Shown here: positions 1-13,987 of the stretch, piece after piece
How the letters are laid out: every line of letters starts with the position of its first letter
How positions within the stretch are numbered: position 1 is the stretch's first letter
Assembly: GCF_027409185.1 (NCBI RefSeq)
Contig: NC_084463.1
Location: forward strand, 161,301,869-161,365,868
DNA from: Cynocephalus volans
Lineage: Eukaryota; Chordata; Mammalia; Dermoptera; Cynocephalidae
Length of the DNA: 64,000 nt
Direction: 5' to 3'
Made by a program: the position numbers and the translations under genes
Notes under the pieces: model-generated
The model's database searches: none
What the model was told of the DNA's origin: nothing
What the model saw: only the letters and a program-made list of their open reading frames with translations

Positions 1-3000
1 AGTGAGGATCCCATGGAACACACACGGACCGTCACGAGAGTGAAGAGCCCATGGAACACACACACGGACCGTCACGAGAGTGAAGAGCCCATGGAACACA
101 CACACGGACAGTCACGGGAGTCAAGAGCCCATGGAACACACACGGACAGTCACGGGAGTGAACATCCCATGGAACACACACACGGACAGTCACGGGAATC
201 AAGAACCCAAGGAACACACACACGGACAGTCACGGGAGTCAAGAGCCCATGGAACACACACTCCGACAGTCACAGGAGTCAAGAGCCATGGAACACACAC
301 ACGACAGTCACTAGAGTGAAGAGCCATGGAACACACACGGACAGTCACGCGAGTGAAGAGCCCATGGGATACACACACGGACAGTCACGCGAGTGAAGAC
401 CCATGGAACACACACACGACAGTCACGAGAGTGAAGAGCCATGGAACACACACACGACAGTCACGAGAGTGAAGAGCCATGGGACACACACAGACAGTAA
501 CGAGAGTGAAGAGCCCATGGGATACACACACGGACAGTCACGAGAGTGAAGAGCCATGGAACACACACACGACAGTCACGAAGTGAAGAGCCATGGAACA
601 CACACACGGACAGTCACGAGAGTCCCGAGCCCATGGAACACACACACGACAGTCACGAGAGTGAAGAGCCATGGAACACACACACGACAGTCACGAGAGT
701 GAAGAGCCATGGAACACACACGGACAGTCCCGAGAGTGAAGAGCCCATGGGACACACACACGGACAGTCACGAGAGTGAAGAGCCATGGAACACACACAT
801 GACAGTCACGATATCAAGAGCCAATGGACACACACACGACAGTCACGATAGTCAAGAGCCCATGGAACACACAGACGAACAGTCATGGGAATGACGGTCC
901 CATGGAACACACACACGACAGTCACGAGAGTGAAGAGCCATGGAACACACACACGACAGTCACGAAGTGAAGAGCCATGGAACACACACACGGACAGTCA
1001 CGAGAGTCACGAGCCCATGCAACACACACACGAGAGTCACGAGAGTGAAGAGCCATGGAACACACACACGACAGTCACAAGAGTGAAGAGCCATGGAACA
1101 CACACGGACAGTCCCGAGAGTGAAGAGCCCATGGGACACACACACGGACAGTCACGAGAGTGAAGAGCCATGGAACACACACATGACAGTCACGATATCA
1201 AGAGCCCATGGACACACACACGACAGTCACGATAGTCAAGAGCCCATGGAACACACAGACGAACAGTCATGGGAATGACGGGCCCGTGGAACACACACAC
1301 GGACAGTCACGGGAGTCAAGAGCCCAAGTAACACACACACGGACAGTCACAGGAGTGAAGAGCCCATGGAACACACACACGACAGTCACGAGAGTGAAGA
1401 GCCATGGAACACACACACGGACAGTCACGAAGGTCACGAGCTCATGGAACACACACACGACTGTCACGAGAGTGAAGAGCCATGGACACACACACAGACA
1501 GCCACGGGAGTGAAGAGCCCATGGACCACACACACAGACTGTCACGGGAGTCAAGAGCCCAAGGAACACACGAACGGACAGTCACGGAGGTGTCGAGCCC
1601 ATGGAACACACACACGGACAGTCACGGGAGTCAAGAGCCCAAGGAACACACACACGGACAGTCACGGGAGTGAAGAGCCCATGGAACACACACACGGACA
1701 GTCACGAGAGTGAAGAGGCCATGGAACACACACACGGACAGTCAGAAGACTGAAGAGAACATGGAACACACACATGGACAGTCACGGGAGTGAAGAGCCC
1801 GTGGAACACACACACGGACAGTCACGGGAGTCAAGAGCCATGGAACACAGACACGACAGTCACGAGAGTGAAGAGCCATGGAACACACACGGACCATCAC
1901 GAGAGTGAAGAGACCATGGACCACACACACGGACAGTCATGGGAGTAAAGAGCCCGTGGAACACACACACAGCCAGTTACGGAAGTGAAGAGCCATGGAA
2001 CACACACGGACAGTCACGAGAGTGAAGAGCCATGGAACACCCACACGACAGAAACGAAGTGAGGAGCCATGGAACACACAGACAGACAGTCAGGAGAGTC
2101 ACGAGCCCATGGAACACACACACTACAGTCACGAGAGTGAAGAGCCATGGAACACACACACGACAGTCACGAGAATGAAGAGCCATGGAACACATACGGA
2201 CAGTCACGAGAGTGAAGAGCCCATGGGACACACACACGGACAGTCACGAGAGTGAAGAGCCATGGAACACACACACGAGAGTCACGAGAGTTAAGAGGCC
2301 ATGGAACACACACACGGACAGTCACGAGTGTCAAGAGCCCATGGAACACACACACGACAGTCACGAGAGTGAAGAGCCCATGGAACACACACACGGACAG
2401 TCACGGGAGTCAAGAGCCATGGAACACAGACACGACAGTCACGAGAGTGAAGAGCCATGGAACACACACGGACCGTCACGAGAGTGAAGAGACCATGGAA
2501 CACACACATGGACAGTCACGGGAGTGAAGAGCCCGTGGAACACACACACGGACAGTCACGGGAGTCAAGAGCCATGGAACACAGACACGACAGTCACAAG
2601 AGTGAAGAGCCATGGAACACACACGGACCGTCACGAGAGTGAAGAGACCATGGAACACACACACGGACAGTCACGACATTGAAGAGCCATGGAACACACA
2701 CGGACGGTCACGAGAGTGAAGAGCCCGTGGAACACACACAGGGACAGTAACGGGAGTCAAGAGCCCATGGAACAGAGACGGACAGTCACGGGAGTCAAGA
2801 GCCATGGAACACACACACGACAGTCACGAGAGTGAAGAGCCCATGGAACACACACACTGACAGTCATGAGAGTGAAGAGCCCATAGAACACACACGGACA
2901 GTCACGGGATTCAAGAGACCATAGAACACACACGGACAGTCACGGGATTCAAGAGACCATGGAACACACATACGGACAGTCACGAGAGTCAGGAGCCCAT

Positions 3001-6000
3001 GTAACACACAGACAGATAGTCACGGGAGTCAAGAGCCCAAGGAACACACACACGGACAGTCACGGGAGTCAAGAGCCCATGGAACACACACACGGACAGT
3101 CACAGGAGTCAAGAGCCCATGGAACACACACACGGACCGTGACGGGAGTGCAGAGCCCATGGAACACACACACGACAGTCACGGGAGTGAAGAGCCATGG
3201 AACACACACAGACAGTAACGAGAGTGAAAAGCCCATGGAACACAGAAACGGACAGTCACGGGAGTGAAGAGCCCATGGAACACACACACGGACAGTCACG
3301 AGAGTGAAGAGCCATGGAAACACACACAAACAGCCACGGGAGTGAAGAGCCCATGGAACACACACACGGACAGTCACAGGAGTCAAGAGCCCATGGAACA
3401 CACACACGGACAGTCACGGGAGTGAAGAGCCATGGAACACACACAGACAGTAACGAGAGTGAAAAGCCCTTGGAACACAGAAACGGACAGTCACGGGAGT
3501 GAAGAGCCCATGGAACACACACACGGACAGTCACGAGAGTGAAGAGCCATGGAAACACACACAAACAGCCACGGGAGTGAAGAGCCCATGGAACACACAC
3601 ACGGACAGTCACGGGAGTCAAGAGCCCATGGAACACACACAGACAGTCATGAGAGTGAAGAGCCATAGACCACACACGGATCGTCACGAGAGTGAAGAGC
3701 CCATGGAACACACACACGGAAAGTCACGAAGGTGAAGAGCCCATGGAACACACACACGGACAGTCACGGGAGTCAAGAGCCCATGGAACACACATGGACT
3801 GTCACGAGAGTGAAGAGCCATGGAACACACACACGGACAGTCACGGGAGTGAAGAGCCCATGGAACAAACACACGGACAGTCACGAGAGTCAAGAGCCCA
3901 TGGAACACACACACGACAGTCACGAGAGTGAAGAGCCCATGGAACACATACACGGACAGTCACGAGAGTCAAGAGCCTATGGAACACACACACGACAGTC
4001 ACGAGAGTGAAGAGCCATGGAACACACACGGACAGTCACGAGAGTCAACAGCCCATGGAACACACACATGGACAGTCACGGGAGTGACGAGCCTATGGAA
4101 CACACACACGGACAGTCACGGGAGTCAAGAGCCCAAGGAACACACACTCGGACAGACTCGAGAGTGAAGAGCCCATGGAACACATACACGGAAAGTCACG
4201 AGAGTCCAGAGCCCATTGAACACACACACGGACAGTCACGGGAGTCAAGAGCCCATGGAACACACACACGGACAGTCACGAGAGTGAAGAGCCCATGGAC
4301 ACACACACGACAGTCACGATAGTGAAGAGCCATGGAACACACACGGACAGTCATGGGAGTCAAGAGCCCATGGAACACACACACGGACAGTCACGGGTCT
4401 GAAGAACACATGGAACACACACACGGACAGTCACGAGAGTGAAGAACCCATGGACCACACACACGGACAGTCATGGGAGTCAAGAGCCCATGGAACACAC
4501 ACACGGACAGTCACGGGAGTGAAGAGCCATGGAACACACACGGACAGTCACGAGAGTGAAGAGCCCATGGGATACACACACGGACCGTCACGAGAGTGAA
4601 GAGCCATGGAACACACACACGACAGTCACGAAGTGAGGAGCCATGGAACACACACACGGACAGTCACGAGAGTCACGAGCCCATGGAACACACACACGAC
4701 AGTGACGAGAGTGAAGAGCCATGGAACACACACACGACAGTCACGAGAGTGAAGAGCCATGGAACACATACGGACAGTCACGAGAGTGAAGAGCCCATGG
4801 GACACACACACAGACAGTCACGAGAGTGAAGATCCATGGAACTCACACACGACAGTCACGAGAGTGAAGAGGCCATGGAACACACACACGGACAGTCACG
4901 AGTGTCAAGAGCCCATGGAACACACACACGACAGTCACGAGAGTGAAGACTCCATGGAACACACACACGGACAGTCATGAGCGTGAAGAGCCCATGGAAA
5001 ACACACACGGACAGTCACGGGAGTCAAGAGCCCATAGAACACACACGGACAGTCACGGGAGTGAAGAGCCCATGGAACACACACACGGACAGTCACGGGA
5101 GTGAAGAGCCCAGGGAACACACACACGAACAGTCACGGGAGTGAAGAGCACATGGAACACACACACGGACAGTCACGAGAGTCAAGAGCCCATGGAACAC
5201 ACAGACAGACAGTCACGGGAGTCAAGAGCCCAAGGAACACACACACGGACAGTCACGGGAGTCAAGAGCCCATGGAACACACACACGGACAGTCACGGGA
5301 GTCAAGAGCCCATGGAACACACACACGGACAGTCACGGGAGTCAAGAGCCATGGAACACACACACGACAGTCACGAGAGTGAAGAGCCATGGAGCACACA
5401 CGGATCGTCACGAGAGTGAAGAGCCCATGGAACACACACACGGACAGTCACGAAGGTGAAGAGCCCATGGAACACACACACGGACAGTCACGGGAGTCAA
5501 GAGCCCACGGAACACACATGGACTGTCATGAGAGTGAAGAGCCATGGAACACACACACAGACAGTCACGGAGTGAAGAGCCCATGGAACAAAGACACGGA
5601 CAGTCACGAGAGTCAAGAGCACATGGAACACACACACGACAGTCACAAGAGTGAAGAGCCCATGGAACACATACACGGACAGTCACGAGAGTCAAGAGCC
5701 TATGGAACACACACACGACAGTCACGAGAGTGAAGAGCCATGGAATACACACGGAGAGAAACGAGCGTGCAGAGCCCATGGACACACACACGACAGTCAC
5801 GAGAGTGAAGAGCCATGGAACACAAACACGGACAGTTACGAGAGTGAAGAGCCCATGGAACACACACACGGACAGTCACGAGAGTGAAGAGCCCATGGAA
5901 CACACACACGGACAGTAACGAGAGTGAAGAGCCATGGAACACACACACGGATAGTCACGAGAGTCACGAGCCCATGGAACACACACACGACAGTCACGAG

Positions 6001-6902
6001 AGTGAAGAGCCATGGAACACAAACACGGACAGTCACCGGAGTGAATAGCCCATGGAACACACACACGGAAAGTCACGAGAGTGAAGAGCCCATGGACACA
6101 CACACGACAGTCACGAGAGTGAAGGGCCATGGAACACACACACGACAGTCATTGGAGTCAAGAGCCCATGGAACACACACACGGACACTCACGGGAGTCA
6201 AGAGCCCATGGAACACACACACGGACAGTCACGGGAGTGAAGAACACATGGAACACACACACGGACAGTCACGAGAGTGAAGAACCCATGGACCACACAC
6301 ACGGACAGTCATGAGAGTGAAGAGCCCATGGAACACACACACGGACAGTCACGGGAGTCAAGAGCCCATAGAACACACACGGACAGTCACGGGAGTGAAG
6401 AGCCCATGGAACACACACACGGACAGTCACGGGAGTGAAGAGCCCATGGAACACACACACGGACAGTCACGGGAGTGAAGAGCCATGGAACACACACACG
6501 GACAGTCACGAGATTGAAGAGCCATGGAACACACACGGACGGTCTCAAGAGTGAAGAGCCCATGGGACACACACACGGACTGTCACGAGAGTGAAGAGCT
6601 GAAGGAACACACACACGGACAGTCACGGGAGTCAAGAGCCATGGAACACACACACGGACAGTCACGGGAGTGAAGAGCCCATGGACACACACAAGACAGT
6701 CACGAGAGTGAAGAGCCATGGAAGACAGACGGACAGTTACGAGAGTGAAGAGCCCATGGAACACACACACGGACCGTCACGAGAGTGAAGAGCCCATGGA
6801 ACACATACACGGACAGTCACGGGAGTCAAGAGCCATGGAACACACACATGGACAGTCACGAGAGTCCAGAGCCCATGGAACACACACACAGACAGTCACG
6901 AG
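1..6902. repeat. Long super-repeat L1 of the array
   Basis: A higher-order block of 6902 bp begins with the diagnostic variant unit containing GGATCC (6-11), and the same start recurs at 6903. Its variant order is found again, with indels, from 20,294. The offset is 20,293 at the start, then 19,948 after a 345-bp loss in the right copy, then 20,028 after an 80-bp (two-unit) gain. The last third (about 4,887-6,902) is copied at about 10,106-12,081. Inside it a 6-unit (236-bp) local duplication is visible at about 3,224 and 3,460. Confidence 0.8.
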
Positions 6903-8808
6903 AGTGAGGATCCCATGGAACACACACGGACCGTCACGAGAGTGAAGAGCCCATGGAACACACACACGGACCGTCACGAGAGTGAAGAGCCCATGGAACA
7001 CACACACGGACAGTCACGGGAGTCAAGAGCCCATGGAACACACACGGACAGTCACGGGAGTGAACATCCCATGGAACACACACACGGACAGTCACGGGAG
7101 TCAAGAACCCAAGGAACACACACACGGACAGTCACGGGAGTCAAGAGCCCATGGAACACACACTCCGACAGTCACAGGAGTCAAGAGCCATGGAACACAC
7201 ACACGACAGTCACTAGAGTGAAGAGCCATGGAACACACACGGACAGTCACGCGAGTGAAGAGCCCATGGGATACACACACGGACAGTCACGCGAGTGAAG
7301 ACCCATGGAACACACACAGGACAGTCACGAGAGTGAAGAGCCATGGAACACACACACGACAGTCACGAGAGTGAAGAGCCATGGGACACACACAGACAGT
7401 AACGAGAGTGAAGAGCCCATGGGATACACACACGGACAGTCACGAGAGTGAAGAGCCATGGAACACACACACGACAGTCACGAAGTGAAGAGCCATGGAA
7501 CACACACACGGACAGTCACGAGAGTCCCGAGCCCATGGAACACACACACGACAGTCACGAGAGTGAAGAGCCATGGAACACACACACGACAGTCACGAGA
7601 GTGAAGAGCCATGGAACACACACGGACAGTCCCGAGAGTGAAGAGCCCATGGGACACACACACGGACAGTCACGAGAGTGAAGAGCCATGGAACACACAC
7701 ATGACAGTCACGATATCAAGAGCCCATGGACACACACACGACAGTCACGATAGTCAAGAGCCCATGGAACACACAGACGAACAGTCATGGGAATGACGGT
7801 CCCATGGAACACACACACGGACAGTCACGTGTGTCAAGAGCCCAAGGAACACACACACGGACAGTCACAGGAGTGAAGAGCCCATGGAACACACACACGA
7901 CAGTCACGAAGTGAAGAGCCATGGAACACACACACGGACTGTCACGAGAATCACGAGCCCATGGAACACACACACGACAGTCACGAGAGTGAAGAGCCAT
8001 GGAACACACACACGATAGTCAGGAGAGTGAAGAGCCCATGGGACACACACGGACCGTCACGAGAGTGAAGAGCCCATGGGACACAAACACGGATAGTCAC
8101 GAGAGTGAAGAGCCCATGGAACACACACACGGACAGTCACGGGAGTTAAGAGCGCATGGAACACAAACACGGGCAGTCACCAGACTGAATAGCCCATGGA
8201 ACACACACACGGACAGTCACGAGAGTGAAGAGCCCATGGGCACACACACGACAGTCACGAGAGTGAAGAGCCATGGAACACACACGGAGAGAAACGAGCA
8301 TGAAGAGCCCATGGAACACACACACGGACAGTCACGGGAGTCAAGAGCCCAAGGAACACACACACGGACAGTCACCGGAGTGAAGAGCCCATGGAACACA
8401 CACACGACAGTCACGAGAGTGAAGAGCCCATGGAACACACACAGACAGTCACGAGAGTGCAGAGCTCAAGGAACACGCACACGGACACTCGCGGGAGTGA
8501 AGAGCCCATGGAACACATACACGGACAGTCACGGGAGTCAAGAGCCATGGAACACACACACGGACAGTCACGGGAGTGAAGAGCCCATGGACACACACAA
8601 GACAGTCACGAGAGTGAAGAGCCATGGAAGACAGACGGACAGTTACGAGAGTGAAGAGCCCATGGAACACACACACGGACCGTCACGAGAGTGAAGAGCC
8701 CATGGAACACATACACGGACAGTCACGGGAGTCAAGAGCCATGGAACACACACATGGACAGTCACGAGAGTCCAGAGCCCATGGAACACACACACAGACA
8801 GTCACGAG
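6903..8808. repeat. Short super-repeat S1 (1906 bp)
   Basis: A block of 1906 bp starts at the GGATCC unit (6908-6913) and ends where the next GGATCC unit begins (8814-8819). Its first part, to about 7,790, follows the start of the long block. Its second part has its own variant order, including units with GAGAGAAACGAGCATG and CACTCGCGGGAGTG. The same variant order recurs at 12,082 and 18,388 with almost no differences in the stretches compared by eye. Confidence 0.8.
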
Positions 8809-11800
8809 AGTGAGGATCCCATGGAACACACACGGACCGTCACGAGAGTGAAGAGCCCATGGAACACACACACGGACCGTCACGAGAGTGAAGAGCCCAT
8901 GGAACACACACACGGACAGTCACGGGAGTCAAGAGCCCATGGAACACACACGGACAGTCACGGGAGTGAACATCCCATGGAACACACACACGGACAGTCA
9001 CGGGAGTCAAGAACCCAAGGAACACACACACGGACAGTCACGGGAGTCAAGAGCCCATGGAACACACACTCCGACAGTCACAGGAGTCAAGAGCCATGGA
9101 ACACACACACGACAGTCACTAGAGTGAAGAGCCATGGAACACACACGGACAGTCACGCGAGTGAAGAGCCCATGGGATACACACACGGACAGTCACGCGA
9201 GTGAAGACCCATGGAACACACACACGACAGTCACGAGAGTGAAGAGCCATGGAACACACACACGACAGTCACGAGAGTGAAGAGCCATGGGACACACACA
9301 GACAGTAACGAGAGTGAAGAGCCCATGGGATACACACACGGACAGTCACGAGAGTGAAGAGCCATGGAACACACACACGACAGTCACGAAGTGAAGAGCC
9401 ATGGAACACACACACGGACAGTCACGAGAGTCCCGAGCCCATGGAACACACACACGACAGTCACGAGAGTGAAGAGCCATGGGACACACACACGACAGTC
9501 ACGAGAGTGAAGAGCCATGGAACACACACGGACAGTCCCGAGAGTGAAGAGCCCATGGGACACACACACGGACAGTCACGAGAGTGAAGAGCCATGGAAC
9601 ACACACATGACAGTCACGATATCAAGAGCCAATGGACACACACACGACAGTCACGATAGTCAAGAGCCCATGGAACACACAGACGAACAGTCATGGGAAT
9701 GACGGTCCCATGGAACACACACACGACAGTCACGAGAGTGAAGAGCCATGGAACACACACACGACAGTCACGAAGTGAAGAGCCATGGAACACACACACG
9801 GACAGTCACGAGAGTCACGAGCCCATGCAACACACACACGAGAGTCACGAGAGTGAAGAGCCATGGAACACACACACGACAGTCACAAGAGTGAAGAGCC
9901 ATGGAACACACACGGACAGTCCCGAGAGTGAAGAGCCCATGGGACACACACACGGACAGTCACGAGAGTGAAGAGCCATGGAACACACACATGACAGTCA
10001 CGATATCAAGAGCCCATGGACACACACACGACAGTCACGATAGTCAAGAGCCCATGGAACACACAGACGAACAGTCATGGGAATGACGGGCCCGTGGAAC
10101 ACACACACGGACAGTCACGAGTGTCAAGAGCCCATGGAACACACACACGACAGTCACGAGAGTGAAGACTCCATGGAACACACACACGGACAGTCATGAG
10201 CGTGAAGAGCCCATGGAAAACACACACGGACAGTCACGGGAGTCAAGAGCCCATAGAACACACACGGACAGTCACGGGAGTGAAGAGCCCATGGAACACA
10301 CACACGGACAGTCACGGGAGTGAAGAGCCCAGGGAACACACACACGAACAGTCACGGGAGTGAAGAGCACATGGAACACACACACGGACAGTCACGAGAG
10401 TCAAGAGCCCATGGAACACACAGACAGACAGTCACGGGAGTCAAGAGCCCAAGGAACACACACACGGACAGTCACGGGAGTCAAGAGCCCATGGAACACA
10501 CACACGGACAGTCACGGGAGTCAAGAGCCCATGGAACACACACACGGACAGTCACGGGAGTCAAGAGCCATGGAACACACACACGACAGTCACGAGAGTG
10601 AAGAGCCATGGAGCACACACGGATCGTCACGAGAGTGAAGAGCCCATGGAACACACACACGGACAGTCACGAAGGTGAAGAGCCCATGGAACACACACAC
10701 GGACAGTCACGGGAGTCAAGAGCCCACGGAACACACATGGACTGTCATGAGAGTGAAGAGCCATGGAACACACACACAGACAGTCACGGAGTGAAGAGCC
10801 CATGGAACAAAGACACGGACAGTCACGAGAGTCAAGAGCACATGGAACACACACACGACAGTCACAAGAGTGAAGAGCCCATGGAACACATACACGGACA
10901 GTCACGAGAGTCAAGAGCCTATGGAACACACACACGACAGTCACGAGAGTGAAGAGCCATGGAATACACACGGAGAGAAACGAGCGTGCAGAGCCCATGG
11001 ACACACACACGACAGTCACGAGAGTGAAGAGCCATGGAACACAAACACGGACAGTTACGAGAGTGAAGAGCCCATGGAACACACACACGGACAGTAACGA
11101 GAGTGAAGAGCCATGGAACACACACACGGATAGTCACGAGAGTCACGAGCCCATGGAACACACACACGACAGTCACGAGAGTGAAGAGCCATGGAACACA
11201 AACACGGACAGTCACCGGAGTGAATAGCCCATCGAACACACACACGGAAAGTCACGAGAGTGAAGAGCCCATGGACACACACACGACAGTCACGAGAGTG
11301 AAGGGCCATGGAACACACACACGACAGTCATTGGAGTCAAGAGCCCATGGAACACACACACGGACACTCACGGGAGTCAAGAGCCCATGGAACACACACA
11401 CGGACAGTCACGGGAGTGAAGAACACATGGAACACACACACGGACAGTCACGAGAGTGAAGAACCCATGGACCACACACACGGACAGTCATGAGAGTGAA
11501 GAGCCCATGGAACACACACACGGACAGTCACGGGAGTCAAGAGCCCATAGAACACACACGGACAGTCACGGGAGTGAAGAGCCCATGGAACACACACACG
11601 GACAGTCACGGGAGTGAAGAGCCCATGGAACACACACACGGACAGTCACGGGAGTGAAGAGCCATGGAACACACACACGGACAGTCACGAGATTGAAGAG
11701 CCATGGAACACACACGGACGGTCTCAAGAGTGAAGAGCCCATGGGACACACACACGGACTGTCACGAGAGTGAAGAGCTGAAGGAACACACACACGGACA

Positions 11801-12081
11801 GTCACGGGAGTCAAGAGCCATGGAACACACACACGGACAGTCACGGGAGTGAAGAGCCCATGGACACACACAAGACAGTCACGAGAGTGAAGAGCCATGG
11901 AAGACAGACGGACAGTTACGAGAGTGAAGAGCCCATGGAACACACACACGGACCGTCACGAGAGTGAAGAGCCCATGGAACACATACACGGACAGTCACG
12001 GGAGTCAAGAGCCATGGAACACACACATGGACAGTCACGAGAGTCCAGAGCCCATGGAACACACACACAGACAGTCACGAG
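8809..12081. repeat. Long super-repeat L2, internally deleted (3273 bp)
   Basis: This block starts at the GGATCC unit. Its first 1.3 kb matches positions 1-1,290 at offset 8808, then it jumps to the equivalent of about 4,887 and continues to the end of L1 (offset 5219, then 5179 after a one-unit, 40-bp loss near 11,090). It is therefore a copy of L1 lacking about 3.6 kb from the middle. Confidence 0.75.
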
Positions 12082-13987
12082 AGTGAGGATCCCATGGAAC
12101 ACACACGGACCGTCACGAGAGTGAAGAGCCCATGGAACACACACACGGACCGTCACGAGAGTGAAGAGCCCATGGAACACACACACGGACAGTCACGGGA
12201 GTCAAGAGCCCATGGAACACACACGGACAGTCACGGGAGTGAACATCCCATGGAACACACACACGGACAGTCACGGGAGTCAAGAACCCAAGGAACACAC
12301 ACACGGACAGTCACGGGAGTCAAGAGCCCATGGAACACACACTCCGACAGTCACAGGAGTCAAGAGCCATGGAACACACACACGACAGTCACTAGAGTGA
12401 AGAGCCATGGAACACACACGGACAGTCACGCGAGTGAAGAGCCCATGGGATACACACACGGACAGTCACGCGAGTGAAGACCCATGGAACACACACAGGA
12501 CAGTCACGAGAGTGAAGAGCCATGGAACACACACACGACAGTCACGAGAGTGAAGAGCCATGGGACACACACAGACAGTAACGAGAGTGAAGAGCCCATG
12601 GGATACACACACGGACAGTCACGAGAGTGAAGAGCCATGGAACACACACACGACAGTCACGAAGTGAAGAGCCATGGAACACACACACGGACAGTCACGA
12701 GAGTCCCGAGCCCATGGAACACACACACGACAGTCACGAGAGTGAAGAGCCATGGAACACACACACGACAGTCACGAGAGTGAAGAGCCATGGAACACAC
12801 ACGGACAGTCCCGAGAGTGAAGAGCCCATGGGACACACACACGGACAGTCACGAGAGTGAAGAGCCATGGAACACACACATGACAGTCACGATATCAAGA
12901 GCCCATGGACACACACACGACAGTCACGATAGTCAAGAGCCCATGGAACACACAGACGAACAGTCATGGGAATGACGGTCCCATGGAACACACACACGGA
13001 CAGTCACGTGTGTCAAGAGCCCAAGGAACACACACACGGACAGTCACAGGAGTGAAGAGCCCATGGAACACACACACGACAGTCACGAAGTGAAGAGCCA
13101 TGGAACACACACACGGACTGTCACGAGAATCACGAGCCCATGGAACACACACACGACAGTCACGAGAGTGAAGAGCCATGGAACACACACACGATAGTCA
13201 GGAGAGTGAAGAGCCCATGGGACACACACGGACCGTCACGAGAGTGAAGAGCCCATGGGACACAAACACGGATAGTCACGAGAGTGAAGAGCCCATGGAA
13301 CACACACACGGACAGTCACGGGAGTTAAGAGCGCATGGAACACAAACACGGGCAGTCACCAGACTGAATAGCCCATGGAACACACACACGGACAGTCACG
13401 AGAGTGAAGAGCCCATGGGCACACACACGACAGTCACGAGAGTGAAGAGCCATGGAACACACACGGAGAGAAACGAGCATGAAGAGCCCATGGAACACAC
13501 ACACGGACAGTCACGGGAGTCAAGAGCCCAAGGAACACACACACGGACAGTCACCGGAGTGAAGAGCCCATGGAACACACACACGACAGTCACGAGAGTG
13601 AAGAGCCCATGGAACACACACAGACAGTCACGAGAGTGCAGAGCTCAAGGAACACGCACACGGACACTCGCGGGAGTGAAGAGCCCATGGAACACATACA
13701 CGGACAGTCACGGGAGTCAAGAGCCATGGAACACACACACGGACAGTCACGGGAGTGAAGAGCCCATGGACACACACAAGACAGTCACGAGAGTGAAGAG
13801 CCATGGAAGACAGACGGACAGTTACGAGAGTGAAGAGCCCATGGAACACACACACGGACCGTCACGAGAGTGAAGAGCCCATGGAACACATACACGGACA
13901 GTCACGGGAGTCAAGAGCCATGGAACACACACATGGACAGTCACGAGAGTCCAGAGCCCATGGAACACACACACAGACAGTCACGAG
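12082..13987. repeat. Short super-repeat S2 (1906 bp)
   Basis: Second copy of the 1906-bp block, at offset 5179 from S1. Positions 6,903 to about 10,100 correspond to 12,082 to about 15,280 at that constant offset. The S2 plus start-of-L3 pair thus looks like a 5179-bp segmental duplication of S1 plus start-of-L2. Confidence 0.8.
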